A stretch of DNA of 64,000 nt from Halomonas sp. (GTDB lineage Bacteria; Pseudomonadota; Gammaproteobacteria; Pseudomonadales; Halomonadaceae). A model generated the notes under the pieces. The model saw nothing but the letters and a program-made list of their open reading frames with translations, was not told where the DNA came from and searched no databases. The number at the start of each line of letters is the position of its first letter. Positions within the stretch are counted from its first letter, which is position 1. Where the stretch lies: assembly GCF_011050415.1 (NCBI RefSeq), contig NZ_DRFS01000012.1, positions 90,043 to 154,042 on the forward strand. The letters are read 5' to 3'. This document shows positions 1 to 13,846 of this stretch, piece after piece. The translations under genes and the position numbers were made by a program.

Positions 1-98
1 AAAGCATGAAGTTGCGGAGTGGGAGGAGTTTTAACGCCTCATTCTACTTCTGACATATTGCAAGGCCCAAGGCTGCTAAATAGCTTTTTGGCAATAAA

Positions 99-132
99 AA
101 ACCCCGCATCCGAAGATGCGGGGTTTATTTTT
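99..132 (-). terminator. Rho-independent terminator downstream of katG
   Basis: Perfect stem AACCCCGCATC-cgaa-GATGCGGGGTT flanked by A/T runs, just past the katG stop on the minus strand. Confidence 0.85.
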
Positions 133-152
133 TGTACTAAAGCTCGCAGTGT

Positions 153-2318
<2,166 letters not shown>

Positions 2319-2528
2319 TTATTGCCTTTGTCTTGGCTGCTTTTGTCTTGGTTGCTACCAAGCCAACTAACGGTGAGCGTCCTTACGATAATGGTGTCAC
2401 TCTGCAGGTTGCACAGAAGAAAGGACGCTTCACTTACTTGGTACTGTTTTAGAACACATTTATCATAGGTACAATTTGCTTTTTGCGACCGCTCCAATAG
2501 TTTTTAACCATCGCCTCCTTTTATCCCT

Positions 2529-3545
2529 TTATTGAGTAAACTCTTCGGTGTCGATATCCACTTGCTGTGTTTCGCTATAACGCCCCCCAGCCACTTGGTC
2601 TGGTGTCATCATGGCATTCAACTGAGACAGCGTAGTGACATCAAGGTTAAGCATTTCTGCCGCTAAATTTTCGCGCATGTGCTTAACAGAGCGCGTACCA
2701 GGGATAGGAATAATGTCTTCGCCTTGAGCTTTCAGCCACGCCAGCGCAAGCTGGCCAGGCGACACACTTAAAGCTTGCGCCAGTACGTTTAACTGCTCAA
2801 ATAGTTTCAGATTATGAGGGTAATTTTCAGCACTAAAGCGCGGCATGTTCCGGCGCATATCACTCTCTTCAAGACGCTCAGGGTCTTGAAGGGTGCCGGT
2901 TAAAAATCCCCGCCCCAGGGGACTGAAGGCGACAAGAGCCACGCTCATTTCACGGCACGCTTCAAGCAGGGCGATTTCTGGATTACGCGTCCAGAGTGAG
3001 TATTCCGATTGCACCGCTGCAATCGGGTATTCAGCCACCGCCCGGCGCAGCGTGGCCGCAGAGATTTCAGAGAGACCCACACCACCAATCTTGCCCTCTT
3101 CCACCAAGCGCCCAAGCGCCCCCACGCTCTCTTCAATAGGCACTTTGCGATCCAGGCGATGCAGATAGTAAATATCTAAATGGTCGGTACGCAGGCGGTC
3201 AAGGCTCGCCTCACACTGTTTGCGCAGGGTTTCCGGACGACCATCGATAACCCGCGTGCCTAATTCAGGGTCAATGGCCATGCCGCATTTACTGGCAAGA
3301 ACAAGCTGGTGCCGTTTGCCTTCGAGTGCTTTGCCAACCACCCGCTCATTGGCCGTAGCGCCATACAGTGTGGCGGTATCAAAGTGGCGATAGCCAATAT
3401 CAAAGGCTTCATCCAGGGCGCGCAGAGCGACTTGTTCCGGCACGGGGCTGCCGTAGCCATGGGAGAGGTTCATGCAGCCGAGACCAATGATCGGGGATTT
3501 AACTGAAGTGAGGCGCTGAAAAAAACTCGTCATAGAAGTTCTCAT
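2529..3545 (-). CDS. Aldo/keto reductase
   Basis: Typical AKR motifs (GLGCMNLSHGYG, FDTATLYG, DIYYLHRLD, PIPGTRS). Confidence 0.92.
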   Translation of the reverse strand: MRTSMTSFFQRLTSVKSPIIGLGCMNLSHGYGSPVPEQVALRALDEAFDIGYRHFDTATLYGATANERVVGKALEGKRHQLVLASKCGMAIDPELGTRVIDGRPETLRKQCEASLDRLRTDHLDIYYLHRLDRKVPIEESVGALGRLVEEGKIGGVGLSEISAATLRRAVAEYPIAAVQSEYSLWTRNPEIALLEACREMSVALVAFSPLGRGFLTGTLQDPERLEESDMRRNMPRFSAENYPHNLKLFEQLNVLAQALSVSPGQLALAWLKAQGEDIIPIPGTRSVKHMRENLAAEMLNLDVTTLSQLNAMMTPDQVAGGRYSETQQVDIDTEEFTQ

Positions 3546-3560
3546 CTTTTAGGTACAGTT

Positions 3561-5333
3561 TTATAACGTTTCACCGCCAAACTGCAACGCTGCTAAATGA
3601 CGATAGAGCGCGCTGGTGGTGATCAACTCGGCGTGGGTGCCCGCCGCGACTAGCTTCCCTCCATCCAGCACCAGCAGCCGATCAGCGGCAATCACGGTGG
3701 CCAGCCGGTGGGCAATCACGATGCTGGTGCGACCCACCATCAAACGATCCAGCGCCTGTTGCACAAGCCGCTCGCTCTCGGCATCCAGGGCGCTGGTGGC
3801 TTCATCCAGCAGCAGCACGGCGGGGTCTTTCAGCAGCGCCCGGGCAATGGCGAGCCGCTGGCGCTGACCGCCGGAAAGCTGCACGCCCCCAGGCCCAAGA
3901 GGGGTATCAAAGCCTTGGGGAAGTGCTTCGATAAAACCAAGCGCGCTGGCATCTTGCGCGGCAGTGCGCAGCCGTTCGCTACTCGCTAGCGGGTCGCCGT
4001 AGCGCAGGTTTTCGGCCACCGAGCCGCTAAAAAGCACCGGCTCCTGGGACACCAAGCCCATGGTTCCCCGCAGGCTGGCAAGTTCCAGGCTGCGGATATC
4101 CAAGCCATCCAGGGTGATGCGCCCCTGGCTAGGGTCATAAAAGCGCAGCAGCAGTGCCAGCAACGTGCTTTTACCTGCCCCTGAAGGCCCCACCACAGCT
4201 ACCCGTTCGCCGGGTTGAATATGCAGATCAAACCCTTCAAGAGCTGGGATTTCCCTACCCGGATAGGTGAAGCTAACGCTCTCAAGGTTAATCTCGCCCC
4301 GCGTAGGCGTGGCTATAGGTTGCGGGCTCAAAGGCGACTGGATGGCGGGCTGGGTATCGAGCAGTTCCAGTAACCGTTCTGCGGCCCCCGCCGCGCGCTG
4401 TACATCGCCAGCCACTTCGGCCAGTGTCGCAATAGCGCCCGCTGCCAATACGGCGTAGAAAATAAAGGCCGAAAGTTCACCGGCGCTCATCGTGCCGGCT
4501 AATACCGCCTGACCGCCCTGCCAAAGCATGATGCCAACCGCGGTGAACACCACAAGCATCGCCACGCCAGTTAGCCACGCACGCTGCTGAGTGCGCTCCA
4601 CGGCGCTGTCAAAGGCTTGCTCGACGCGCTGGCCGTAGTGAGCTTTATCCACCGCCTCGTGAGTAAATGCCAGGAGTGTCTGAATACCGCTCAGCGCCTC
4701 TTCGGCATAGCGGCCAAGCTCCGCCACGCGGTCCTGACTGGTGCGGGAAAGCCGCCGCACCCGGCGTCCATACCAGACAATCGGCAACAGGGTGGCCGGG
4801 ATACCAATCAGCACCATCGCCGAGAGCCACGGCTGGGTGATCAGCATTAACACCACCGCCCCCACCAGCATGACCAAATTGCGCAGCGCCAGCGATACTG
4901 AGGAGCCAAACAGGCTCTGCAGTACGCTGGTGTCCGCGGTTAGTCGGGAGGCGATTTCCCCAGCCGCGCGGCCATCGCTGGCGCTTTCAAAAAAGCTCGG
5001 CTCCAGCGTGAGTAAGTGGTCAAACACCCGTTGGCGCAGGTCAGCGGCCAGACGTTCGCCAATCCAGGTTACTTGGTAGTAGCGCAATGCAGAGGCCATC
5101 GCCAGCACCGTCACTACCGCCAGCATCAAACCCAGCATTTGCGCCAACGCCCGCTCATCTGCCGCTAAAAAGCCGCGATCAATCACCAACCGCAGCCCAT
5201 TGCCCAGCAGCAGTACGCTGCCCGAGGCCATCAGCAGCGCTAAACCCGCTAACGCCAAGCGAATTTTGTAAGGCCGAAGCAGGCCCAGTAAACGCAGCAG
5301 CACACGGGGGTTAGGGCGTTGATTCATGGTCAT
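3561..5333 (-). CDS. ABC transporter, fused permease/ATP-binding exporter
   Basis: N-terminal TM domain; Walker A GPSGAGKST, signature LSGGQRQRLAIARAL, Walker B VLLLDEATSALD. Confidence 0.95.
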   Translation of the reverse strand: MTMNQRPNPRVLLRLLGLLRPYKIRLALAGLALLMASGSVLLLGNGLRLVIDRGFLAADERALAQMLGLMLAVVTVLAMASALRYYQVTWIGERLAADLRQRVFDHLLTLEPSFFESASDGRAAGEIASRLTADTSVLQSLFGSSVSLALRNLVMLVGAVVLMLITQPWLSAMVLIGIPATLLPIVWYGRRVRRLSRTSQDRVAELGRYAEEALSGIQTLLAFTHEAVDKAHYGQRVEQAFDSAVERTQQRAWLTGVAMLVVFTAVGIMLWQGGQAVLAGTMSAGELSAFIFYAVLAAGAIATLAEVAGDVQRAAGAAERLLELLDTQPAIQSPLSPQPIATPTRGEINLESVSFTYPGREIPALEGFDLHIQPGERVAVVGPSGAGKSTLLALLLRFYDPSQGRITLDGLDIRSLELASLRGTMGLVSQEPVLFSGSVAENLRYGDPLASSERLRTAAQDASALGFIEALPQGFDTPLGPGGVQLSGGQRQRLAIARALLKDPAVLLLDEATSALDAESERLVQQALDRLMVGRTSIVIAHRLATVIAADRLLVLDGGKLVAAGTHAELITTSALYRHLAALQFGGETL

Positions 5334-5390
5334 AAGTGCTCAGCAATATAAACAGGTGATCGACCATAGCAGGAGTCGGTTTGCAAAGCA

Positions 5391-5418
5391 TGAAAAAGCC
5401 CGCGATCACTCGCGGGCT
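5391..5418 (-). terminator. Rho-independent terminator of the pnt operon
   Basis: AGCCCGCG-atcact-CGCGGGCT followed by a T run on the minus strand, just past the pntB stop. Confidence 0.8.
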
Positions 5419-5443
5419 GTAAGGTTAATGGCTGCTGTAGGGG

Positions 5444-6886
5444 TTACTCAATCAAGGGCAGCAGCGTGGTTAGGCTATCCCGGGCATCGCCGTAGAACAT
5501 CCGGGTGTTGTCTTTAAAGAACAGCGGGTTTTCGATACCCGAATAGCCGGTGCCCTGGCCCCGTTTGCTAACAAACACTTGCTTGGCCTCCCACACTTTT
5601 AACACCGGCATACCGGCGATGGGGCTATTGGGATCCTCTTCAGCGGCGGGGTTAACGATATCGTTGGAGCCAATCACAATCACCACGTCGGTGGTGGGGA
5701 AGTCGTCGTTGATTTCATCCATCTCCAACACGATGTCGTAAGGCACTTTGGCTTCCGCCAGCAGCACGTTCATATGCCCTGGCAGGCGTCCGGCGACCGG
5801 GTGAATCGCAAAGCGCACGGTTTTACCCGCGGCGCGCAGCTTGCGTACCAGGTCACTCACCGCACCTTGCGCTTGGGCCACCGCCATGCCGTAGCCCGGC
5901 ACGATAATCACGCTATCGGCATCGTTTAAGGCGCTGGCCACACCACCGGCATCAATGGCCACCTGCTCGCCTTCGATTTCCGCTGCGGGCCCAGTACTTC
6001 CGCCAAAGCCGCCCAGAATCACATTGATAAAGTTGCGGTTCATCGCCTTACACATAATGTAAGAGAGAATCGCCCCCGATGAGCCCACCAGCGCGCCGGT
6101 CACAATCAACAGGTCGTTGGAGAGGGTGAAACCGATGGCTGCCGCCGCCCAGCCGGAGTAACTGTTGAGCATGGAAACCACCACCGGCATATCCGCACCG
6201 CCGATACCCATAATCAGGTGGTAGCCGATAAAGAAGGCAAGTGCCGCCAGCAGAATCAGCGTCCAGAAGCCTGCGCCATTGAGGTACAAAATCGCTAACA
6301 GCAGTGAAAGTGCCGCCGCCCCGGCATTAAGCTTATGCCCACCGGGTAGCTGGCGCGGTTTGCCATCCACCTTGCCCGCTAGCTTGCCAAAGGCGACCAC
6401 CGAGCCGGTGAAGGTCACCGCACCGATGAAAATGGCGAATACAACTTCTATCTGCAGAAAGGTCAGCTCATCAGGCGCTTTGGTGGCGACCAATGCAGCA
6501 AACGCCGAAAACTCCTGCATAACGCCATCCGCGGCACGCGCTGCCATCACCCGGCGGCGCTCTAAGTCTGCACTCCAAGCCACAAACACCGCTGCTAAGC
6601 CGACAAAGCTATGCAAGGCTGCCACGAGTTGCGGCATTTCGGTCATCTCGACCTTGCCCGCCACATAAACCCCGATGCCAGCACCGATCACCATCATCGG
6701 GATCAACCACCAGTAGCCGCCAATTCCCGGCCCTAAGGAGGTGAAAAACACCGCCACTGCCATGCCGATAATGCCGTACCACACGGCGCGTTTGGCTTTT
6801 TCTTGGTTGCTTAGCCCGCCCAGCGACAGAATAAACAGCACGCTCGCCGCGATTGCTGCGGCAGATACGAATCCTTGTCCTAACAT
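5444..6886 (-). CDS. pntB: NAD(P) transhydrogenase subunit beta
   Basis: 480 aa with PntB C-terminal NADP domain ([25 protein letters not shown]). Confidence 0.96.
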   Translation of the reverse strand: MLGQGFVSAAAIAASVLFILSLGGLSNQEKAKRAVWYGIIGMAVAVFFTSLGPGIGGYWWLIPMMVIGAGIGVYVAGKVEMTEMPQLVAALHSFVGLAAVFVAWSADLERRRVMAARAADGVMQEFSAFAALVATKAPDELTFLQIEVVFAIFIGAVTFTGSVVAFGKLAGKVDGKPRQLPGGHKLNAGAAALSLLLAILYLNGAGFWTLILLAALAFFIGYHLIMGIGGADMPVVVSMLNSYSGWAAAAIGFTLSNDLLIVTGALVGSSGAILSYIMCKAMNRNFINVILGGFGGSTGPAAEIEGEQVAIDAGGVASALNDADSVIIVPGYGMAVAQAQGAVSDLVRKLRAAGKTVRFAIHPVAGRLPGHMNVLLAEAKVPYDIVLEMDEINDDFPTTDVVIVIGSNDIVNPAAEEDPNSPIAGMPVLKVWEAKQVFVSKRGQGTGYSGIENPLFFKDNTRMFYGDARDSLTTLLPLIE

Positions 6887-6902
6887 ATCGTCTCTCCGCC
6901 GC

Positions 6903-8474
6903 TTAAGATTTTTGGAACATGGCCAGCATCCGGCGTGTCACCAGGAAGCCACCCACGATATTAATGGTCGCAATCAGCACCGAGATCGCCGCCAGTACGC
7001 CTACCACAGCGCTGCCGGAGCCAATTTGCAAAATGGCCCCCAAAATAATGATGCCGGAAATCGCATTGGTCACCGCCATTAGCGGCGTATGCAGCGAGTG
7101 GCTGACGTTCCAAATCACCTGGAAGCCGATAAAACAGGCCAGTACAAAGACAATAAAGTGCTGCATAAACGACACCGGGGCCACTTGGCCCAACAGCAGC
7201 ATCAGCGCGCCACCGACGGCCAACAGCCCCACTTGGCGCTTGGTTTGCGCTTTAAAGCTGGCTAGCTCAGCGGCTTTTTTCTCCTCTGGCGTGGGGGCTT
7301 TCTCTCTCTTCTTCGGCTTAGCGGCGGCTATCGCTTTTACTTTGGGCGGTGGCGGCGGGAAGGTGATCTCCCCCTGGTGGGTCACCGTGGCACCGCGGAT
7401 CACATCGTCATCCATGTTGTGATTGATCACGCCCGCTTTCTCAGGCGTTAGATCGGTCAGCATATGGCGAATATTGGTGGCGTAGAGCAGCGATGCCTGG
7501 GTGGCCATGCGCGAGGGGAAATCTGTGTAGCCGATCACGACCACGCCGTTATCGGACACTACCCGCTCATCGGGCTTGGTCAGATCGCAGTTGCCGCCCT
7601 TCTCGGCGGCCAAATCGATAATCACCGAGCCGGGCTTCATGGCCGCGACCATATCGTCCAGCCACAGTTTGGGCGCGGGACGGCCAGGGATCAGCGCGGT
7701 GGTAATGACGATATCCACATCAGGGGCCTGTTCGCGGAAGCACTCAAGCTGTTTCTCGCGAAACTCAGGGCTTGAAGGCGAGGCATAGCCGCCGCTTTCA
7801 GCGCCATCCTGGCTCTCGTCAAAATCGAGAAACAGGAACTCGGCACCCATGGACTCGATCTGCTCGGAGACCTCGGGGCGCACATCAAAGGCGCGCACCA
7901 CGGCGCCTAGGCTGGTGGCAGTACCGATCGCCGCCAGGCCCGCCACGCCAGCGCCAATCACCAGCACCTTGGCAGGTGGTACTTTACCCGCCGCGGTGAC
8001 CTGGCCGGTAAAGAAACGACCAAAGTTGTTGCCTGCTTCGATCACCGCCCGGTAGCCAGCGATATTGGCCATGGAAGAGAGTGCATCCATCTTCTGGGCG
8101 CGGGAGATGCGTGGCACCATATCCATGGCGATCACGCTGGCGCCCTTGGCCTTGCACGTCTCCAGCAGCGCTTCATTTTGCGCGGGCCAGAAGAAGGCGA
8201 TCAGCGTTTGGCCTTCCCGCAACCGTTCGGCCTCTTCCTCCGAAGGCTCGCGGACTTTAATCACCACCTCAGCGTCGCGCCATAGCGCGTCAGCACTCTC
8301 GACAACGGTAACGCCCGCCTCACGGTAAGTGTCGTCATTAAAGCCCGCGGCAAGGCCAGCGCCTGTTTCAACCAGGCACTCGTGGCCCAGCTTTTGAATC
8401 TGCTTTGCGCTCTCTGGGGTTAGCGCGACACGTGCTTCCCCCCGAGCACTCTCCTTCGGAGCGCCTATTTTCAC
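6903..8474 (-). CDS. pntA: NAD(P) transhydrogenase subunit alpha (single-chain form)
   Basis: 523 aa; [38 protein letters not shown]-terminal TM segment. Confidence 0.96.
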   Translation of the reverse strand: MKIGAPKESARGEARVALTPESAKQIQKLGHECLVETGAGLAAGFNDDTYREAGVTVVESADALWRDAEVVIKVREPSEEEAERLREGQTLIAFFWPAQNEALLETCKAKGASVIAMDMVPRISRAQKMDALSSMANIAGYRAVIEAGNNFGRFFTGQVTAAGKVPPAKVLVIGAGVAGLAAIGTATSLGAVVRAFDVRPEVSEQIESMGAEFLFLDFDESQDGAESGGYASPSSPEFREKQLECFREQAPDVDIVITTALIPGRPAPKLWLDDMVAAMKPGSVIIDLAAEKGGNCDLTKPDERVVSDNGVVVIGYTDFPSRMATQASLLYATNIRHMLTDLTPEKAGVINHNMDDDVIRGATVTHQGEITFPPPPPKVKAIAAAKPKKREKAPTPEEKKAAELASFKAQTKRQVGLLAVGGALMLLLGQVAPVSFMQHFIVFVLACFIGFQVIWNVSHSLHTPLMAVTNAISGIIILGAILQIGSGSAVVGVLAAISVLIATINIVGGFLVTRRMLAMFQKS

Positions 8475-8690
8475 ACCTGTTCCCCTTATTCAGACCGCCG
8501 CCAGCGCCAATGAAAATACTCAGCGCTATCCTTAAATGTGCAATACACATCGCCATTTAGCAGTCTAGGATCTAACGGCATGCCTGCCTGATACTATTCA
8601 ACCTTTGATTCAACTCGGTTGTTTAACTACATTGACTAAGGTCGTAACCTTTTATCTACCAGCTATCTACCAGCAAAGGAGAGTTGCCCC

Positions 8691-8762
8691 ATGTGGAAAA
8701 AACCGACGTATCAAGATGTGCGCCTAGGCTTTGAAGTCACGCTGTATATCTCAACTCGCTAA
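8691..8762 (+). CDS. pqqA: PQQ precursor peptide PqqA
   Basis: Translated by hand: MWKKPTYQDVRLGFEVTLYISTR*, 23 aa with the conserved E-X3-Y cross-link pair (EVTLY); GGAGAG upstream; followed by pqqB. Not in the supplied ORF track. Confidence 0.96.
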   Translation: MWKKPTYQDVRLGFEVTLYISTR

Positions 8763-8784
8763 GCCAGTGCCCTTACCCCACCTG

Positions 8785-8808
8785 CCTCTACCCGAGCTTG
8801 GGTAGAGG
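8785..8808 (+). promoter_or_regulatory. Stem-loop between pqqA and pqqB (putative partial terminator or processing site)
   Basis: Perfect 9-bp inverted repeat CCTCTACCC-gagctt-GGGTAGAGG followed by TTTC. Confidence 0.65.
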
Positions 8809-8842
8809 TTTCAATGCCGATAAATACTTTTAAGGACAGCCG

Positions 8843-9766
8843 ATGCATGTGTTAGTACTCGGCGCGGCAGCAGGCGGTGGATTTCCACAATGGAACTGCA
8901 ACTGTCCGAATTGCTACCACGCTCGCCAAGGCAGTAAAGATCATCCGCCATGTACACAGTCATCCATTGCGTTAAGCGTCGATGGCAAGCAGTGGTTGCT
9001 ATGTAACGCTTCACCCGATATTCGCGCCCAGCTAAACGCCAATTCAGAACTATGGCCAAGTAAGCTACGGGGCAGTGGGATAAGCGGCGTGCTGCTGGTA
9101 GATGCTCAAATTGATCACGTCACTGGGCTACTCTCGCTAAGAGAAGGCTGCCCTCTGGATGTATGGTGTACTCCCAATGTACATCGAGACCTCTCCACCG
9201 GCTTTCCGCTTTTCCCCATGCTGGATCACTGGGGTGGGTTACGCTGGCAGCCAATAGGCTTGGAAGGTGATCACGATGTCGACGAGTTTACGATCCCCTT
9301 TCTGCCGGATATCGCACTCACCGCTTTTGCGCTGCACAGCAACGCGCCGCCCTACTCACCACGGCGCGGTTCGCCCTCCTGTGGCGATAATTTAGGGTTG
9401 TATATCGTCGATCGTCGCAGCGGAAAGTCGCTCTGCTACGCCCCTGGGCTTGGTAACCCTACCCCACTGGCCATGCGCTTTTTAAACTCGGCCGATGTAG
9501 TGATGGTGGACGGCACCCTGTGGGAAGACGATGAGATGCAAGCGCTGGGCGTTGGCACCTCTACCGGTCAACAGATGGGCCACCTGGCGCTTAATGGCAG
9601 CGGTGGAATGCTCGAACTGCTTGATGAACTCCCCAGCACGACACGGCGTATGTTGATTCACATCAACAACACCAACCCGATTTTGGATCGCTCCAGCGAA
9701 CAGGCCAAAACGCTAAAGGCCGCTGGTATTGAAACCGCTTATGACGGTATGAAGTTTACGCTTTAG
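8843..9766 (+). CDS. pqqB: PQQ biosynthesis protein PqqB
   Basis: [24 protein letters not shown] is the PqqB N-terminus. Confidence 0.97.
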   Translation: MHVLVLGAAAGGGFPQWNCNCPNCYHARQGSKDHPPCTQSSIALSVDGKQWLLCNASPDIRAQLNANSELWPSKLRGSGISGVLLVDAQIDHVTGLLSLREGCPLDVWCTPNVHRDLSTGFPLFPMLDHWGGLRWQPIGLEGDHDVDEFTIPFLPDIALTAFALHSNAPPYSPRRGSPSCGDNLGLYIVDRRSGKSLCYAPGLGNPTPLAMRFLNSADVVMVDGTLWEDDEMQALGVGTSTGQQMGHLALNGSGGMLELLDELPSTTRRMLIHINNTNPILDRSSEQAKTLKAAGIETAYDGMKFTL

Positions 9767-9804
9767 ACGTACCGCTCATGATAATGACAATCTGGAGGTC
9801 GATC

Positions 9805-10593
9805 ATGACGCCATCTTCGATAACGCCCGGCACGCCTGCCTCCCCGCTAAGCCAGGAGGCGTTCCGTGAAGCCCTGCTGAGCAAAGGGCAGTATTACCAT
9901 CTCCACCACCCCTTCCAGCAGGCGATGGCCGAGGGTGAACTCACCCAAGAACAGCTGCAGGGCTGGGTGGCAAACCGTTTTTATTACCAGCTAATGATTC
10001 CCCAAAAAGACGCCGCGCTACTCGCCAACTGCCCCGATGCGGCCACCCGCAGGCGCTGGGTGCAAAGACTGCTTGATCACGATGGCCATGAGGGGGAGGA
10101 AGGCGGCATAGAGGCCTGGTTAGCCCTGGGTGAAGCGGTGGGTCTTTCCCGTGAGGCGCTGCTTTCCCAGCAGCACGTGCTGCCGGGCGTGCGCTTTGCG
10201 GTGGATGCCTACCGCCACTTTGTGGCCAGTGCGCCCTGGCAAGAGGCGGCGATCTCTTCGCTGACGGAACTGTTTGCCCCCCAGGCCCACCAAAACCGTC
10301 TGGATACTTGGCCCAAACACTACCCATGGATTGACGAGCAGGGTTACCGCTACTTCCGCAAGCGACTAAGCGAGGCTCGCCGGGATGTGGACCACGGATT
10401 GGAAATCGCCCTGAGCGTTTGCACCTCCGCGGCACTTCAGCAGCGGGCGCTGGAGATCCTGCAGTTCAAGCTCGATGTGCTGTGGAGCATGCTGGACGCC
10501 ATGACCCTGGCCTATCAGCTTGGCCGCCCGCCCTACCACACGGTCACCCAGGAGGCGGTCTACCATCGAGGGCTAGAGCGCTCTACTTATTAA
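9805..10593 (+). CDS. pqqC: Pyrroloquinoline-quinone synthase PqqC
   Basis: [27 protein letters not shown] motif; ATG at 9805 preceded by CTGGAGG is preferred over 9778. Confidence 0.96.
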   Translation: MTPSSITPGTPASPLSQEAFREALLSKGQYYHLHHPFQQAMAEGELTQEQLQGWVANRFYYQLMIPQKDAALLANCPDAATRRRWVQRLLDHDGHEGEEGGIEAWLALGEAVGLSREALLSQQHVLPGVRFAVDAYRHFVASAPWQEAAISSLTELFAPQAHQNRLDTWPKHYPWIDEQGYRYFRKRLSEARRDVDHGLEIALSVCTSAALQQRALEILQFKLDVLWSMLDAMTLAYQLGRPPYHTVTQEAVYHRGLERSTY

Positions 10594-10606
10594 GGGGAGA
10601 TTCACT

Positions 10607-10909
10607 ATGTCGCAGCAAGTTACCTCTTCACACCAGGACGTTTACCAATTGCGACGCGGCTGGCGGCTACAATGGGAAGCCGCTCAAGAGTGCCACGTGA
10701 TTCTATACCCTGAAGGCATGGTAAAACTTAGCGCGACCGCAGGAGAGATTCTTCAGCAGGTAGATGGGCAACAAAGCGTTGGCGACATTATCGCCACGCT
10801 ACAGCAGCGCTACCCTGATGCGGACACCTTAGCTGACGATGTTGTGCAGTTTCTTGATGAAGCTCGTACCAACGGCTGGCTGGCCGTTAAGGAAGCCCAG
10901 CATGGTTAG
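10607..10909 (+). CDS. pqqD: PQQ peptide chaperone PqqD
   Basis: 100 aa; [24 protein letters not shown]. Confidence 0.94.
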   Translation: MSQQVTSSHQDVYQLRRGWRLQWEAAQECHVILYPEGMVKLSATAGEILQQVDGQQSVGDIIATLQQRYPDADTLADDVVQFLDEARTNGWLAVKEAQHG

Positions 10910-12077
10910 TCACCCCGCAGTTAACCAAAACGTTCACACCACCTCCCCGCCCTTATGGTTGTTGGCGGAGCTTACCTACCGCTGCCCGCTACAGTGCGCC
11001 TACTGCTCGAACCCGCTGGCGTTTACCCGTCACCAAAACGAGCTGGATACCGAGGCATGGTTCGATGTACTGCGCCAAGCACGCGCCATGGGGGCCGTGC
11101 AGCTTGGCTTTTCCGGCGGCGAGCCGCTGATTCGCAAGGATTTAGAAGCGCTGGTGAGTGAAGCACGACAGCTGGGATTTTATACCAACCTGATCACCTC
11201 TGGCGTTGGGCTCACCCCCCAGCGCGTGGATGCCCTGGCAGAGGCAGGCCTTGATCATATTCAAATCAGCCTTCAGGCCGCCGATCCTGAACTCGCTCAA
11301 GTGCTGGCAGGCTCCACTAAAGCGCATGCCAATAAGCTGGCCATGGCCAAAGCGGTCAAGGCGGCAGGCTACCCCATGGTGCTGAATGTCGTGCTGCACC
11401 GGCACAATATTGACCAGATTGGCGACCTGATTGCGCTCTGCGACGAGCTAGGTGCCGATGCGGTGGAATTGGCCAACTGCCAGTATTACGGCTGGGCATT
11501 TTTGAACCGTCAGGCGCTGATGCCGACACGTGAGCAACTGGTACACGCCGAGGCGGAAACCAACCGCTGGCGGGAAGCCCTGGCGGCACGGGGGCGTGAC
11601 ATGTCGCTACTGTTTGTAGTGCCGGACTATTTTGAGCAGACACCCAAAGCCTGCATGGGCGGCTGGGGCAGCATATTTATGACCGTTGCGCCGGACGGCG
11701 CCGTGCTTCCTTGCCATAGCGCTCGGGACCTACCCATGGCATTTCCCAATGCCCAGGAAACACCGCTAAAAGACATTTGGTACCAAAGCGATGCCTTCAA
11801 CCGCTTTCGCGGCACCCAGTGGATGCCAACGCTCTGCCAGCAGTGTGACAACCGCGATAAGGACTACGGCGGCTGCCGTTGTCAGGCCTATTTGCTGACG
11901 GGTGACATGAACGCCACTGACCCGGTGTGCCAATATTCGCCGGATCATGGGCTGATCCAGAACCTGCTGGCCGAAAATGCCCAAAATCCCCACGACCAGG
12001 ATGCTCTCATCCCCCGCAACGCCCGCCAGTCAAAGCGTTTACAGGCGGCCACAGCAGAGTTGATCCACCGGCAATGA
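10902..12077 (+). CDS. pqqE: PqqA peptide cyclase, radical SAM protein
   Basis: [11 protein letters not shown] radical SAM motif; ATG at 10902 overlaps the pqqD stop, so it is more likely than the 10839 ORF start. Confidence 0.96.
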   Translation: MVSHPAVNQNVHTTSPPLWLLAELTYRCPLQCAYCSNPLAFTRHQNELDTEAWFDVLRQARAMGAVQLGFSGGEPLIRKDLEALVSEARQLGFYTNLITSGVGLTPQRVDALAEAGLDHIQISLQAADPELAQVLAGSTKAHANKLAMAKAVKAAGYPMVLNVVLHRHNIDQIGDLIALCDELGADAVELANCQYYGWAFLNRQALMPTREQLVHAEAETNRWREALAARGRDMSLLFVVPDYFEQTPKACMGGWGSIFMTVAPDGAVLPCHSARDLPMAFPNAQETPLKDIWYQSDAFNRFRGTQWMPTLCQQCDNRDKDYGGCRCQAYLLTGDMNATDPVCQYSPDHGLIQNLLAENAQNPHDQDALIPRNARQSKRLQAATAELIHRQ

Positions 12078-13846
12078 AGCTAACCCTTGCCGAGGCGGCG
12101 GCGCCCACCGACACCCTCGCCGAGCTGCAGTGTGACGCTCAAACCGTTTACTGGCTGGCCCGCTGCCCCAACGCAGGGGTGATGCAGCTGTGGCAGTGGC
12201 TTGCCAATGGCAGCGCATCGCCTCACTGCCTTGTAGAAGAAGCAGTTGGCAGCCGGGTGAATGAGTACGGCGGCGGCAGCTATATACCGCTTCTAGGCGG
12301 CGTTGCCTGGGTACGCCAGCACGACCAGGCACTCATGTACCAACCGCAAGGCGGCACTGATCAGTGCTGGCAGCAGCACTCGCAGACCGCCTACGGCGGG
12401 CTATGTGCCGATCCTAAGCGTGGGCGAGTTATCGCCGTCGAAGAGGATATTCACGGTCAGCGCTTGGTAGCAATCTCGCCACAGGGGCGTCAGGTCATCA
12501 AAGAAGGTGCCGATTTTTACGGCGCCCCCGTGATAAGCGATGACGGTAGCTATCTGGCCTGGGTCAGTTGGTCGCTGCCGCATATGCCCTGGCAACGCAG
12601 CCAGCTCAACGTCGCCACGTTGACGTCACTCGGTCAGCTTGAAAATAGCCAGCAGTGGGATTTTGGCGCGGCGGTTAGCCAGCCCCAGTTTGCCCCCCAT
12701 AACGCGCTTATCTGCATGAGCGATCACCCAGGCTGGTGGCAACCCTGGCAGGTGAACTTGACGACCCCACGCTGTCTTAGCAGCACACCGGTTGACCATA
12801 TCACCACGCCGTGGCAACTGGGCGAACGCCAGCACGCTTGGCAAGACGGAAGGCAGCTCTACTGCCAGCTGCACCAGGGCGCGGCGCAGCTTTACCGCTG
12901 CACCGGCGGGCAGAAGGAAGCCCTCCTAGACGAACCCGGTCGCGTGGCGAGCATCGCCGTGGCAGAGCATGGCGACTACGCCATCGTACAAAGCGCCTCC
13001 ACCGGCGCCCGGCTAATACGCCTTGGCGAGAACCGCTCACGCCGCTGCCTCGCGGGGCAGCCGCCGTTGGCACTGACGACGGCCACCGCTCAGTGGTTGG
13101 AAGCACCAGTGGGCCACGCGAGTGAGACCGTTCACGGTTTTTTCTACCCAACGCGTAGCGATGACGACGCACCACTCATTGTGCGCGTCCACGGTGGGCC
13201 AACCGCCGCCACCTACCCCGTTTACGACCCGCTGGTAGCCTACTGGCAGCAGCAAGGCTTTCACGTGCTTGATATCAATCCCCGTGGTAGCGGCAACTTC
13301 GGTCGCAGTTACCGGGAGTGTTTGGCTGGCCAGTGGGGCATCAGCGATACCGAGGACGTGGTTGCCCTGGTGCATGCTGCCAGCCAGCGCTACCACATTG
13401 ACCAACAGCGCTGCTTTATTCGCGGCCAAAGCGCCGGAGGGTTTACCGCACTCAATGCCCTGGCGGCCTCTCGGCTGTTTGCCGCCGCCACCAGTCTCTA
13501 CGGCGTCACCGACGCACTCACCTTAGCGTCAAAAACCCACCGCTTTGAATCCGGCTACCTGGGCTGGCTGATTGGCGATGATACCCAGCTCGCCCAGCGC
13601 AGCCCAGCCTATCAGGTCACTCGCTGCACCCGCCCTCTACAGGCACTGTTTATCCAGGGAGGCAAAGATGCCGTCGTGGTGCCGGAGCAGACCCATGCCA
13701 TGGCGCGGCATATTGAGCACCATGGGGGCGAGGCGCAAACGCTACTGTTTGATAATGAAAGCCACGGCATACGCCACCCTCACGCCCGCCAAACCATGCT
13801 GGCCCGCGAACTGGCGTTTTATCAACAGCGCTTTTGTGGTGCTTAG
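12074..13846 (+). CDS. S9 prolyl-oligopeptidase family peptidase (PqqM/PqqG-like)
   Basis: ATG overlaps the pqqE stop (ATGA); C-terminal [11 protein letters not shown] nucleophile region and ESHGIRHP. Confidence 0.88.
   Translation: MKLTLAEAAAPTDTLAELQCDAQTVYWLARCPNAGVMQLWQWLANGSASPHCLVEEAVGSRVNEYGGGSYIPLLGGVAWVRQHDQALMYQPQGGTDQCWQQHSQTAYGGLCADPKRGRVIAVEEDIHGQRLVAISPQGRQVIKEGADFYGAPVISDDGSYLAWVSWSLPHMPWQRSQLNVATLTSLGQLENSQQWDFGAAVSQPQFAPHNALICMSDHPGWWQPWQVNLTTPRCLSSTPVDHITTPWQLGERQHAWQDGRQLYCQLHQGAAQLYRCTGGQKEALLDEPGRVASIAVAEHGDYAIVQSASTGARLIRLGENRSRRCLAGQPPLALTTATAQWLEAPVGHASETVHGFFYPTRSDDDAPLIVRVHGGPTAATYPVYDPLVAYWQQQGFHVLDINPRGSGNFGRSYRECLAGQWGISDTEDVVALVHAASQRYHIDQQRCFIRGQSAGGFTALNALAASRLFAAATSLYGVTDALTLASKTHRFESGYLGWLIGDDTQLAQRSPAYQVTRCTRPLQALFIQGGKDAVVVPEQTHAMARHIEHHGGEAQTLLFDNESHGIRHPHARQTMLARELAFYQQRFCGA

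Noticed and set aside
5087-5517. Short plus-strand ORFs around the ABC transporter start and pnt terminator
   Set aside because: Overlap coding sequence or the terminator; no ribosome-binding site or homology evident.
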